Shown piece by piece: positions 1 through 10,240 of a stretch of 64,000 nt of DNA. Source of the DNA: Symbiodinium kawagutii (taxonomy: Eukaryota; Sar; Dinophyceae; Suessiales; Symbiodiniaceae); contig VSDK01009657.1 in NCBI GenBank assembly GCA_009767595.1, positions 593,163-657,162 on the forward strand. The letters are read 5' to 3'. Positions within the stretch are counted from its first letter, which is position 1, and every line of letters begins with the position of its first letter. The position numbers and the translations under genes were made by a program. The notes beneath the pieces were generated by a model. That model did no database searches, was not told where the DNA came from, and saw only the letters and a list, made by a program, of their open reading frames with translations.

Positions 1-239
1 GAAAAACTATCATAACTGGTCACTAGCGGTGGGCTATCATAGCTCTATCATACCACTGTTATTTTGATCGCGAATACCCACTATCGATGGCTATGGGCGA
101 ACGTATTTTCAATTCACTGCTTGATTTTACCAAAGGACCGAACGCGACGGCAGCGCGTAGCAACGTTGCGCTGAAACCTGTCAAAACTAATGACCGCTAA
201 TGTTCTGAAATGGGTTAATTGGGACGATCCAAACGACTA

Positions 240-690
240 GAACAACAACATCAACAACAACCATAGCATCAACGAGAACCAACAAGAACAATATTGAAAA
301 CGGGGGACAACCTATGGGCGATAGACTAAAAGAAAGAAGCATTGTATCTGAAGAATATTGAAAACTTTTCCGCAAAACCACCGAAACTATATTGTCAACC
401 ATATGAAGCGGGCGCGGAAAAGGATTGGCTGGCGCCCCAGCAATTTGTCAGTCGCTATCAAGTTTTTCGTAAGAAGCGGGTTTCCTGCCAGTGCCCATGG
501 AGTGGATCAAACCCAGCAAAGGCACATGGTATTAGACCCCCACTTGATTAATTGCTATCAGCAACTCGACGAAATAATTACAAGAATACGCACCAACCAC
601 ATTCGCAACTACGACAAATGCATCCTGGGAGCGGTCAACAGCGTCTCCCCCGCCACGCGTGGACATGCTGATGCCCACGATGTGTGAACA
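240..690 (+). repeat. Dispersed repeat A, copy 1
   Basis: This segment reappears in reverse orientation at 3990..4655. Shared blocks include AGCATCAACGAGAACCAAC, TATGAAGCGG followed by GCGGAAAAG, and GTGGATCAAACCCAGCAAA. It begins with a short CAA-rich stretch that corresponds to the long CAG/CAA tract beside copy 2. The frame starting near 358 stays open for about 109 codons and is partly conserved in copy 2, so the unit may hold decayed coding sequence. I do not recognise the product. It could be an old transposable element or a duplicated gene fragment. Confidence 0.7.
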
Positions 691-1096
691 GCTGCAAACA
701 GGACACACAGCCGTGTCTGTGCGGTTTCTTTAGTGATGGTGGTAAACCTACAGTCCGACGAGACGGTGATTTTACCATAGCCCTTTTGATTGCAAATACC
801 ACGCACGTAATTACTGCCATTTTGCACCCTGGAAGCTGATGACAAAGTTTACGAACGGAAACCTGGGCTAGAGTGAAACTAGATAATCACGATATCCATT
901 ATCAAACAGCTTGTAACCCATTGATAGGAATCATTGACAACCATTACTACGCATAACCGATGATTGCCAACAATGATGATCAGCTGCTACTGGCATTGCA
1001 ATTCTTTTGTATTTGCTAAACGTCTTGTCATTTCACGTCTATCCCTGCGTTGACGATTACTAGTCATGATTGACTTGTAATTAAGCATGGTGTGGT
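691..1096. other. No gene seen
   Basis: This stretch has no convincing coding signal on either strand. It is ordinary mixed sequence between repeat A and the first small terminal-repeat element. Confidence 0.5.
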
Positions 1097-1170
1097 GGTT
1101 TCTCAGAATAAGGGCACCCCCAAATCATCCAGTATGAGCCTTTTGGGGTTCCCCGATGGCTTGAGAAACC
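1097..1170. mobile_element. Small terminal-inverted-repeat element, copy 1
   Basis: The 74-bp unit starts GGTTTCTCA and ends TGAGAAACC. The flanking bases extend the match to about 13 bp (TGGTGGTTTCTCA against TGATGGTTTCTCA). Inside are the paired blocks GGGCACCCCCAAATCATCC and TTTTGGGGTTCCCC. The same architecture recurs near 18069, 19051, 31678, 34785 and 54907. It has no coding capacity, which suggests a MITE-like non-autonomous element or a mobile hairpin. Confidence 0.65.
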
Positions 1171-1779
1171 ATCAATTTTTGACAACGAGCAGATTGGCAT
1201 GATTCTTCTGGGATCTCTGGGATCTCCATTGGAAAGCACTGGAACTTAAACAAGGGTTTTCATATGAGGCTTTCCCGTCAACCACCCCATGTTCCAGGGC
1301 TGAACCGAATAGATGTTCCCATCAACCACCATATGAGATTCCTGAACCAGAAACGTAGATTTTCACATGAAAACTTGGTATAACCATTGGAAATCATGGT
1401 TTCCGTTGATGCCTCCATGGTTTTTCAACATGGTTTCCAAGGTAGATTTTCCCGTCAACCACCCCGCTGCCGCCACCAGGGAACCATGCTGCCAAGTTAC
1501 AACTTCACTCTCCATCTGAGCCCTCGAAGGCGGCCTGGGCACTCCATGGCACATGGCTGCTGCAAGTTCATTGCAGCTATCGTATATTTGAAATTTTCCC
1601 AAGCCATAACAGACCTCCAAAAATCGTTGGCTTGTTACTGCAGGAAATTACACTAGCATAGACCCCAGATAGCGAGCGCATTGCGCACAAAGATTTCCAA
1701 GGTGTCTACCATCAACTTGCGTTTTGAATTGCATGGCTTGTTTACAAAAATATTTTCAAAGATGTTAGGCTTCAGACAA
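1171..1779 (-). other. Mostly non-coding, one weak exon candidate
   Basis: The block TTTCCCGTCAACCACCCC occurs twice (about 1274 and 1448), a local duplication. On the minus strand about 1451..1559 reads open with RAQMESEVVTWQHGS. It has a possible acceptor at 1560 but no clear donor. I give the exon little weight. Confidence 0.25.
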
Positions 1780-2818
1780 AACGGAGACAAAGGCGAGACA
1801 AAGGGGAGACAAAGGGGAGACAAAGGGAGACAAGCATGAGCAGCGGCAGCGCAGCGGCAAACAAAGCGCCGATACAGAGTCACAAGGTAGACAAAGGGGA
1901 GACAAAGGGGCAAAAAAGGAGGTACAAAGGGAGAAAAGCATAAGCAGCGGCAGAGCAGCGGCAAACAAAGCGCCGATCGAGAGCCACAAGGGAGACAAGA
2001 AAGACAAAGGGGAGACAGAAGGAGACAAAAGCGAGACAAAGGGAGACAAGCATGAGCAGCGGCAGGGCAGCGGCAAACAAAGCGCCGATCGAGAGCCACA
2101 AGGGAGACAAGAAAGACAAAGGGGAGACAGAAGGAGACAAAAGCGAGACAAAGGGAGACAAGCATGAGCAGCGGCAGGGCAGCGGCAAACAAAGCGCCGA
2201 TCGAGAGCCACAAGGGAGACAAGAAAGACAAAGGGGAGACAGAAGGAGACAAAAGCGAGACAAAGGGAGACAAGCATGAGCAGCGGCAGCGCAGCGGCAA
2301 ACAAAGCGCCGATCCAGAGCCACAAGGGAGACAAGAAAGACAAAGGGGAGACAAAGGGGCAACAAAGGGGAGACAAAGGCGAGACAAAGGCGAGACAAAG
2401 GGAGACAAGCATGAGCAGCGGCAGAGCAGCGGCAAACAAAGCGCCGATCCAGAGCCACAAGGGAGACAAAGGGGGACAAAGGGAAGACAAGCATGAGCAG
2501 CGGCAGAGCAGCGGCAAACAAAGCGCAGATCCAGAGCCACAAGGGAGACAAAGGAAAGACAAAGGGGAGACAAAGGGGACACAAGGGGGAGACAAATGGG
2601 AGACAAAGGGGAGACATAGGGGACGCAAAGGGGAAACAAAGGGGAGACAAAGACGAGACAGAGGGAGGCAAGCATGAGCAGCGGCAGGGCAGCGGCAAAC
2701 AAAGCGCCGATCCAGAGCCACAAGGGAGACAAAGGGGAGACAAAGGGAAGACAAAGGGGAAAAAAAACGGAGACAAGCATGAGCAGCGGCAGAGCAGCGG
2801 CAAACAAAGCGCCAATTG
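1780..2818. repeat. AGACAAAGGGG minisatellite with embedded longer unit
   Basis: This tract of about 1 kb alternates runs of GGGGAGACAAA-type 11-mers with a longer block containing CATGAGCAGCGGCAG, GCAGCGGCAAACAAAGCGCC and CAGAGCCACAAGGGAGACAA. About nine copies of the longer block occur, near 1829, 1933, 2047, 2159, 2271, 2406, 2488, 2668 and 2774, at variable spacing. All three minus-strand frames stay open for more than 300 codons with a Leu/Pro/Cys/Phe-rich translation. That is expected of a stop-poor tandem repeat, so I do not call it a gene. Confidence 0.85.
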
Positions 2819-3023
2819 AAGGCCCTACCATAGAGAAGTAAGAACCCCTTATAGCTTGTCAGCTATCTGGGGAAAAAGGATCATCTATACATGATGAATA
2901 TTTGACTGAGACATACACGTTGGTATTGATCCATCATACCTTATCTGCATGGCTGTTACATTGTGGAATGCGATCACGGTCATCATTTGAAGCAACTCCT
3001 GTATATTTTGGTACATTCCGGAG

Positions 3024-3116
3024 TCATACAGATCGCGCCTCGACGATCTGGCCGCACTCCAGCTCAACGACGATTGGGATCTGGCCGCGTTCCAGCAAAG
3101 AGGATGTCAGACCCAA
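3024..3116 (-). CDS. Possible terminal exon, unknown protein
   Basis: The 31-codon frame between an AG at 3117 and a TGA at 3024 includes SSLLERGQIPIVVELECGQI. It reads like folded-protein sequence and has no internal stop. I do not recognise the family. It may be spliced to the adjacent upstream candidate (3123..3319), or that exon may itself end the gene. Neither arrangement can be settled here. Confidence 0.4.
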   Translation of the reverse strand: MGLTSSLLERGQIPIVVELECGQIVEARSV

Positions 3117-3122
3117 CTCAAG

Positions 3123-3319
3123 TCATTGAAACGTTTGGGATTCCCAGCCATGATCCATGACTACTCCCAAATTGGCTATTGATTGGAGGTCAGGTCCAGA
3201 AAGCTGACGATACATCTTCCCTAAAGCAGCAGTCACAGTTCTTCGGCCTTCCTTCAAATGTCGCTGCCGGGCGGCTTTGCTCGGGCGGCGGCGCCTAAGC
3301 ATCGACCCCAAAGGGTCTG
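3123..3319 (-). CDS. Possible exon, Arg/Lys-rich, unknown protein
   Basis: An acceptor-like CCCCAACAG precedes an open frame that begins DPLGSMLRRRRPSKAARQ, continues LKEGRRTVTAALGKM, and runs to a TGA at 3123. The composition is strongly basic and helical, unlike surrounding non-coding DNA. Product unknown. With the tryptophan-rich exon at 3665..3753 it may belong to one minus-strand gene downstream of the TPR gene. It could also be the TPR gene's 3' end, since that gene's last recognised exon ends in a donor. Confidence 0.45.
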
Positions 3320-3664
3320 CTGTTGGGGAAAAACAAAACAATAATGAGGCGCCATCTTCTTTCCCCAATGTTTTGCATTTTACCATGGTGAAAAAATCAA
3401 GATAGGAAAAATATCTAAACAACATCAAACATCTAAAGCAAGCACCGAAGAGAAGACCTGGGTGCAAAATACAAAACAAGCAAGCCAACAGTGTCCAGCA
3501 AGTGCCACACCATTTAGTGTTTGAGCTTCTCATGAACAGGATCCCCGCATAATAGTCACTAGAATATGAATGATATCACAGAAACTGGTCAAGTTAGAGA
3601 ATTCTCTTAGATAGTGGCGTTTCATGTCTAAGAAAATTAGTTTGATGCATATCAATATAGACAC

Positions 3665-3753
3665 GCGTGGTGTTCATCCAACCAGTCCACCAGCTCAGAA
3701 TCACGCTTTTCCTCCCACCACTGCCACGGGTTTGCGCCGGCCATCTGCCATTC
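3665..3753 (-). CDS. Internal exon, Trp-rich, unknown protein
   Basis: The frame reads EWQMAGANPWQWWEEKRDSE followed by LVDWLDEHHA. It is bounded by the acceptor CTGCGGCAG and the donor GC followed by GTGTCT. The density of Trp, Asp and Glu makes chance unlikely. The family is not recognised. The intron upstream ends in a sequence shared with another intron near 43 kb (see 3754..3832). Confidence 0.6.
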
Positions 3754-3832
3754 CTGCCGCAGATTTGTGAAATTGATTGAAAATCAAAAATGGCACAAAG
3801 AAAAATATTCACAAAAAGTCTTGCAACTGCAA
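3754..3832 (-). repeat. Intron 3' end shared with 42966..43085
   Basis: Read on the minus strand, this 79-bp intron end and the one at 42966..43085 share TTTTGTGAA, TTTCTTTGTGCCA, TGATTTTCA (TGATCTTCA in the other) and a closing ACAAATCTGCGGCAG (ACAAACCTGCGGCAG in the other). Both run straight into an open minus-strand frame. Shared intron ends in unrelated places are what introner-like elements produce. Confidence 0.55.
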
Positions 3833-3989
3833 GAGAATCTGCACCCTTATCTTCTCATTATTAATCCATGAACGGTTTGCGCTGTGCCCCCAAGAATCGA
3901 TTGTTTCCCTACAAAAATGAACATTTCCGGATGGTTTGGGATCCATTTTGTCAGGTCTATTATAATGTCCAACTACGCCAAAGAATCGG

Positions 3990-4655
3990 GGCACGACGTC
4001 GTTCCTGACATCGTGGGCATCAGCATGTCCACGCCTGGCGGGGGAGATGCTGTTGACTGTTCTCATATTCTTGTAATCATCTCGTAAAAACTGCTGATAA
4101 TTGCTAATCAATTGAAATTGCAATGCCATGTGCTTTTGCTGGGTTTGATCCACTCCCGTACATTGGGCACTGGCAGGAAACCCGCTTCTTACGAAAAACT
4201 TGATACCAACTGACAGTTGCTGGGGCGCCAACCAATTCTTTTCCGCACCCGCTTCATACGGTTGACCATGAATAGCTGCAGCGGTTGGTCGGAAAATTCC
4301 TCGGTATTCCTGATTCCTCAGCTACAATGCCTCTTCCTTTTGGTCTATCACTCATAGGTTGCCCCCCAGCCGTGACTTGTCAAAGTGGTGATTCAGAAAG
4401 GACCTAGAATTGTGAGGTTTTCGGGTCTGTCACCGAATGCTGGGGTGTTGATCTAAGCGTTTCTGCCTATGCATGGCGAGGGCTGAGGCTGTTGATAAGC
4501 GCAAAGAGGGGTAGCGGACTAGCGCTGCATGTTACTTTTTTTAATGGGCGTGTTCCAAATCGTGTGGGTGTGCCCATTGCGCCCTTGTTCTTGTGGATCT
4601 ACCTGCTGTTATTTTCAATATTGCTCTGGTTGGTTCTCGTTGATGCTATAGTCGT
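3990..4655 (-). repeat. Dispersed repeat A, copy 2 (inverted)
   Basis: This is the reverse-complement counterpart of 240..690, with an extra segment of about 230 bp (4370..4600) absent from copy 1. Shared blocks include AAGTTTTTCGTAAGAAGCGG and GGACATGCTGATGCCCACGA. The two copies face each other across 3.3 kb that contains the minisatellite. The copies are clearly diverged, so the duplication is not recent. Confidence 0.7.
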
Positions 4656-4834
4656 TGTTGCCTGCTGCTGTTGTTGTTGTTGTGGTTGTTGGTTGCTGGT
4701 TGTTGGTGATTGGTTGTTGGTTGTTGGCTGTTGGTTGTTGGTTGTTGCTGTTGCTGTTGCTGTTTTGTTGTTGCTGTTGCTGTTGCTGTTGTTGTCGCTG
4801 TTTTGTTGTTGCTGTTTTGTTGTTGCTGTTTTCT

Positions 4835-4870
<36 letters not shown>

Positions 4871-4895
4871 CCCTGTTTTGTTGTTGCTGTTGTTG

Positions 4896-4926
<31 letters not shown>

Positions 4927-4976
4927 TGTCGCTGTTTTGTTGTTGCTGTTGTTGCTGTTGTTGCTGTTGTTGCTGT

Positions 4977-5026
<50 letters not shown>

Positions 5027-5034
5027 TAGTGGTT
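4656..5034. repeat. CAG/CAA (TTGCTG) hexa- and trinucleotide tract
   Basis: About 380 bp of TGTTGC/TTGTTG-type repeats. On the minus strand one frame gives long glutamine runs and others give Ser/Asn or Ala/Thr runs. It abuts the end of repeat A copy 2, whose copy 1 partner carries only a short CAA remnant. The tract therefore probably expanded from the tail of the repeat. No start, donor or acceptor makes it a convincing coding polyglutamine. Confidence 0.8.
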
Positions 5035-5594
5035 GATGATGGTCGATCATAATGAAAAACTGAAGGTCATCGTGGTGCATCAGGTGGTTCATGGTGGTTC
5101 ATGATGGTTGGCAATGGCTGGTAATGATTGTTTTGTGATGGTGGATGAATGATGGTCAATTGATGATGGTTGATACTTGTGGTTGATAATGTTGGTTAAT
5201 GATAGTGGGTAATAATGATTGTAGATTAGTAATGATTAGTATTTGATGATGGCTGATGGTGGCTGATGATGGCTGATGATAGCTATATCACGGATAGAAA
5301 CCTATTGTCCTGATTGACTATTGATACTGCTTGACAATCAACCAACATTGTTTCAACTATCGTCGTCAATGATCAATGTTTTCTGCTGATTAATAAATCA
5401 GTGATCTATCGAAAAGTTCAGAAACATGATGAATGTTCATGGGCTACGGAACCAAAGCTGGATGGACAAGGCATAAATAAACTGCCTGGAAGCTACTTCG
5501 GAAGTTCCATCTTTGCCGGTGGCCCAAGGCTTGCTGGTAATTTCCCAGTTGTTATTTGGGGTGGCGGAGGCTTAAACCATTGACCCAAGGATAG
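5035..5594. other. Degenerate TGATGGTTG-rich DNA, no gene seen
   Basis: The left half is a degraded TGATGG/TGGTTGA repeat. The right half (about 5401..5583) holds a 60-codon plus-strand frame of average composition with no supporting splice signal. Confidence 0.4.
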
Positions 5595-5773
5595 ACCCCG
5601 AGGTTGACAGTGGTGATCCTGAATTTGAGGAGAGAGGGCGCGGTTTCTCAAAAGGTGAAATTAGTTTTGAAGGATCTGCGGTGAAGGATCTAGAGGATCA
5701 GTCTCCAAGAAAGTTTCCAGTCAAGCACAACCCTGAGACCTGCCTATTTTTTCCAAACTCCATGCAAGATTGA
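5595..5773 (+). CDS. Possible plus-strand exon, acidic, unknown protein
   Basis: After an AG at 5593 the frame reads DPEVDSGDPEFEERGRG, continues FSKGEISFEGSAVKDLEDQ, and ends at TGA 5771..5773. The charged, stop-free 59 codons look coding, but no start codon lies in them. The opposite strand here belongs to the tail of the TPR gene, so this would be convergent. It could be a fragment of a repeat. Confidence 0.35.
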
Positions 5774-5931
5774 AAATCGATGGCGCTACCCAGCCGAGAA
5801 AAAACAAAGCTGGATGACTGGTTGGTGGTTGTAAGCGATTCAAAAAATATTTTTCGATGTTAATCAACCAACCATCCCGACTATTGGGAAAACCAAAAAT
5901 GATGAAAACACCATCCAAATGATCTCTCCAC

Positions 5932-6094
5932 CAAGGCTCTGAGTGATTTCATGTTCGTCACCCAGAAGATCTTCAGCCTCTTCCACCGCCTTGCTCAGCA
6001 GGGACTTGGCTTCAGAAGACTTGCCCCTGGCGCGCAGGACCGAGGCCAAACTGCTCATGGCCTTGGACAGCGCGGAGCAAAACCCAGGTGGGAG
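5932..6094 (-). CDS. TPR gene exon 19 (ninth TPR)
   Basis: The frame reads LSKAMSSLASVLRARGKSSE followed by AKSLLSKAVEEAEDLLGDEH. This is a complete TPR helix pair in register with the preceding HPD of exon 18. The donor is CTTG followed by GTGGAG at 5931. The 5' boundary is unresolved: the only AG nearby is at 6095, which would add about a dozen residues that do not fit the TPR consensus. A further downstream exon must exist because the exon ends in a donor, not a stop. Confidence 0.7.
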
Positions 6095-6739
6095 CTCCAT
6101 GGTGAGTCATGTCCCCCCGCACGAGAAACCGCCAAATCATCATTGGATGTACTAGCTTTGGTGGAAAAAAGCCTCGGAACTCCAAGTTGTAGACAAAGCC
6201 CAAGAGTGTTCTTATACCTGTATCTTCATAATATCCCCACAGCCCTGCGAACATTCTTCCTTGCCTCCCACATTCCTAGTTGGAATATCACTGCAATTAA
6301 TCCTCGGTGAACTTTGCTGACACCCGTGTTCACAACATCACGCCATCTGGTGGCAAAACACTGAGTAATCCGGCAAAGTCTTCAGCTGTTGTTGCTTCCA
6401 ACTCCACGTTTCACTATGGTTCCCGAACTGAAAGTTGCTATGCTTGACCAGTTTCCAGTTCACTCACAAGTCCAAAGGTCTACCTGAACGATCATCCCAT
6501 GTAGTGCTTAGTGACCATGCATAATTCACCTATTCATCAATGGTATAACTCACAAAAAGGGTAGCTACTAACGACTTAGGTAGCCGATAATTCGAAAATC
6601 GCCATGGTATCAAACCCCAGGAGCTAGCTGCTGAACTACCCCGAGCCACTAAGCACGCCATAACCCAACCATGGGTACCCTACCAGGCCCCCCCGTCACT
6701 CCCCACGACCCACCCACGGTGTCCCAGGCACGGCCCAGC

Positions 6740-6836
6740 GGTCGGGGTGCTCCCGGCCCAGCGTGCGCTCCGTGGCCGTCAGACAGCGACGGTACAGCGC
6801 TTCGGCCTCAGAGAACTCGCACAGCTCTTCCAGGAC
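6740..6836 (-). CDS. TPR gene exon 18 (eighth TPR)
   Basis: After CTACCGAG the frame reads VLEELCEFSEAEALYRRCLT followed by ATERTLGREHPD. Joined to NNLAQ of exon 17 it keeps the exact 42-residue TPR spacing. The 3' boundary falls at or just after HPD, where C followed by GCTGGG would be a GC donor. The match with exon 19 is not clean. GC content is higher than in the flanking intron. Confidence 0.75.
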
Positions 6837-6849
6837 CTCGGTAGGGGAA

Positions 6850-8560
6850 GGAGGGGCTGATGAGAGGATGAGGTAAATGATTAGTTAATAGTTGGTGGCA
6901 TATAATGATTATTTACCTAATTAGTTAATGGTAAATATTGATTAACTAATGGTCAAATAATGGTTAAATAATGGTTCAATAATGATTAATTAATAGTTAA
7001 TGGTAAATTATGATTAATCCTACTAGTACCTTCATTACTTACGAGTCCATTAAATGAAAGGATTTACTATTGATTGATTACTAATTCATTATGGTTCAGT
7101 AATGGTTAAGTAAGGATTAACTAATGGATTAATGATCAATTCATAGTTAACTAATTGTTCATCATGCGAGTGGTTTAGCCATGTGAGTAATCAGGAGTGA
7201 ACTAATGGTTTTTAATGATGGTAAAATAGTGGGTAATCGTGGTTAATAATGTTAATTCGTAATGGTTAACTAATGATGAGTGAGCAATGATTGATGGGCC
7301 GATGATGGACGTTTGACGATTAGTCAACGATTAATCAGCGGTTCANNNNNNNNNNNNNNGTAATGATTAGTCAATGGTTAGTCAGTGGTTGACTAATTGT
7401 AAATGATGGCTAACAAGTGGTTGACTAGTGGTTGACTAATGATAAATGATGATTGATAATGGATGCGTGATGGTCAACTAATCATCAATCAATGGTTATT
7501 AGTCATTCATGGTGAACTATGGTTGATGATGGTTAACTGATGGTAAATGATGGTGGGATGATGGTGAAGTCAATGGTTAACCAATAGTGAACTCATGATT
7601 TATGATGGTAAAGTAGAGGACATTCATGATTAATGATGGTTAATGATGGTTGACTAATGATTAATGATTAATCAGTGGGTTGATGATGGGATGATGGTTG
7701 ATTAGCTGGCTAATGATGCAAAAATTGACGGTCAATTATGGTGGTGATGGTTATTGGTTAAGCAGTGTCAATGATGGCTGAATAGCGGTCAATGATGGTC
7801 AACTCATGGTTCATTTTTGGACTGTTGTTTAGAACTAGCGGTTGATACTGATTGACCATGAAGAAACTGGTGATTGATACTGCCTGGTATCTAAGACTAG
7901 TGTTTGATAATAATTGTTTGATTAAAGTTGCTGCTGGTGGTTAATATGATGATTAATCAATGGTTGAGTAATGATGGTTTATTAGTGGCGCATGATGGTG
8001 AACTAATGATTCATTAATGGATGGTTATTAGAACTGGTGGTTGATAACGGTTTGCCATAATGGAACCAGTGGTTGATACTGACTGATATCTAGAACTGGT
8101 GCTTAAGAATAATATGAACTGATCAATCGACCGATCAATCAATGGTTATTACTAGAGATGGTGATGGTTATGTAGTTTTTATTTTTATTATTTCGGGCAT
8201 GCAAGCAATGCTGATGATTCGTTGTCGGTTCACTAAATCAGTGGCGAACTAATAACTGATAGTGCTTACCTTATGGTTAATGATGGTTGACTAATGATTA
8301 AATATCCCTAATAATAACAAACCATATAAGGAAATATGACGATTCTTGATGCTGATGATGATCACGCTTCTCGAGAAGTAGTGGTTGAAAAGACAACCAT
8401 GGACACAGTACTGGTGAACTATGATCAACAAATGTTTGATACTGATTGATATCTAAAACCCGTGTTCGAGAATAAACTGGTGAATCATGGCATAATGATG
8501 GATAATCATGATCAGTACTGGTTGATGATGGATAGCAAAGGTTAAAAAGTACCAGCACCT
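6850..8560. repeat. Degenerate TTAATGATGG tract in an intron of the TPR gene
   Basis: About 1.7 kb of imperfect TGGTTAATGATGG, GGTTGACTAATGA and related words, all in one orientation, with a run of undetermined bases at 7346..7359. The words never form a clean tandem array. It looks like an old, mutated expansion. No coding signal is visible on either strand. Confidence 0.75.
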
Positions 8561-9280
8561 GTTTCGAGGTCACCGCCACCTGCAAGAAGTTTAGCCACCA
8601 TGAAGCATCAGTAATTGGACATATTTCCGCAGACCAAAACCTGGAAATGGACCAATCGGGATGTTTGGGAAGTACCGTCGCACTGGTTTTTCTGGATGAG
8701 TTCTGGTGGATAATTTATCGGTATCAAACAAGAAGTAGAACCCCCGCATGACAAATAATTCGGGAAACTCCCGCCAGTCAAGGGTCCTGTTCCTTGTCTA
8801 GTTTTAATTAAAGTAATGCATATAGACAGTTCTTGTTCTCAATGATTAAAGAACTCATGTTGATTAGGGAACCAGTTGTGAGCCATGATCCGTCACTATC
8901 AACTATGACCATAATTCACTTTCGAATGGTGGATCATGCTTCAAGAACACTCTTCATGTGTTTTTCTTACCTTGTCGTAGAAGCCGACAGAGTTCAGCTT
9001 AACGTTGTACACCCAACATGTCACGATTCATACAACGAGGCTGGTGTTCTGCAGTCACTTGACTCAGGTTGTAACTAGGATAAGTAATGAACTACTAGTC
9101 ATCGTACATCTAATTGTAGTTCAAGGATTTGTTAACCAACTGTTTCTGCGAGGGAAGCCAACTTTTTGCGGAAACCATTCATTTTTTGTGACTACAACAC
9201 GGGACAACCCCCCCCCCTTCAATCCCAAAGTCGAAAGCCGCACCCAGTTGTGCCAACCGAGAGCTGCTCTGCCAGGGCAC
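8561..9280. other. Intron sequence, nothing recognised
   Basis: No exon-like frame, repeat array or RNA gene is seen. A run of nine C residues lies near 9210. Confidence 0.45.
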
Positions 9281-9448
9281 TTGTGCCAGGTTATTGGCTG
9301 CTGCTACTGTGCTCGGATGCTCGTCCCCAAGGGTGCGCTCCATGGCTTCCAAACAGTTTCGGTAAAGGCCTTCAGCTTCCCGTTGCTTCCCTTGGCTGGT
9401 CATCACAGATGCCAAGTTGTTGATGGAGCCCAGCGTGTCAGGATGCTC
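9281..9448 (-). CDS. TPR gene exon 17 (seventh TPR)
   Basis: The frame starts EHPDTLGSINNLASVMTSQG, continues KQREAEGLYRNCLEAMERTL, and ends GDEHPSTVAAANNLAQ. This is a full TPR plus the first half of the next. The start follows CGGGAG. The upstream exon 16 ends AAG before GAGAGG, so LGK joins EHP exactly where the TPR consensus requires. The donor is CACAA followed by GTGCCC. Codon phase is 0 at both ends. Confidence 0.88.
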
Positions 9449-10016
9449 CTCCCGGCGTGAGCCAAGGAGCTTCGCAACGCCATGACCCGAGGTTTGGGAA
9501 GAAATCTTAGTGAACAATGGGGGTTGGTGCCGATCATCTCCATAGTCTTGTGATGTTTTATGAATCCTTGTGGACACAGAATCATCTGTCCTTACCGCAA
9601 ATCCTCATCTTTGAAGGATGCTGGGTCTTGGGAAAACCATGCAGTTCCCCTCACATTGGGCTCTCCCGCTCCCAGGCAAAACCAACTTCTTGGCTCCCAG
9701 CTCTTTCACGGCCCTGCTTCGCCCAGCGGGCTTGATCATGGGATCCTCAATAGCCATGAGCCAACCAATAGAACTAGTGATCAACAGGCGCTGTTGCTTC
9801 TTATTGTCTTTGGGTCATATCCTTTACCATAAACCTCAGTATTGCCATTTTGCCATTATATCAAGCATCATTTCAGAAACCTGCCTATCTTTCTTCTTGG
9901 GTTGTTGCAACATGTACAGCACTTAGTAATAAACACTTCAGCCTGTGAAAACGATTGGTACAACACCCAACAACTCATACGAAGCCCCACCGAAGCCACA
10001 TGAAGCTCCGCCTCTC

Positions 10017-10240
10017 CTTGCCCAACAAACGTTCTCGGGCTTCCAGGCATCGCACGTACAGCACCTCTGCTTCCTGGTACTGCTCCAGGCTGCACAGGAC
10101 ATTCGCCAAGTTGGACACGGCACTGAGCACATCGGGATGTTCTGGACCCAAGATGCGCTCGTTCATTTCCAAACATTTCCGCGACATGGTCTCAGCTTCA
10201 GCGTACTTCTCCAGATCATCCAAGACAGATGCCAAGTTAC
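10017..10240 (-). CDS. TPR gene exon 16 (fifth and sixth TPR)
   Basis: The longest TPR exon. After the acceptor TTCACAG it reads NLASVLDDLEKYAEAETMSR, then EHPDVLSAVSNLANVLCSLE, and ends RERLLGK. The first two bases complete a codon left by exon 15, giving AMS-NLAS in register. The exon ends at AAG before GAGAGG, an apparent GA donor. Reading through instead gives residues that break the TPR consensus (RRSF in place of HPDT). Confidence 0.9.

Noticed and set aside
1653..2831. 392-codon minus-strand frame, Leu/Pro/Phe/Cys-rich
   Set aside because: It lies within a minisatellite in which all three frames are open. No start, splice or domain evidence supports it.
4646..5092. Polyglutamine-like 148-codon frame on the minus strand
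   Set aside because: It is pure CAG/CAA expansion next to a dispersed repeat, with equally long frames on the other strand and no exon signals.
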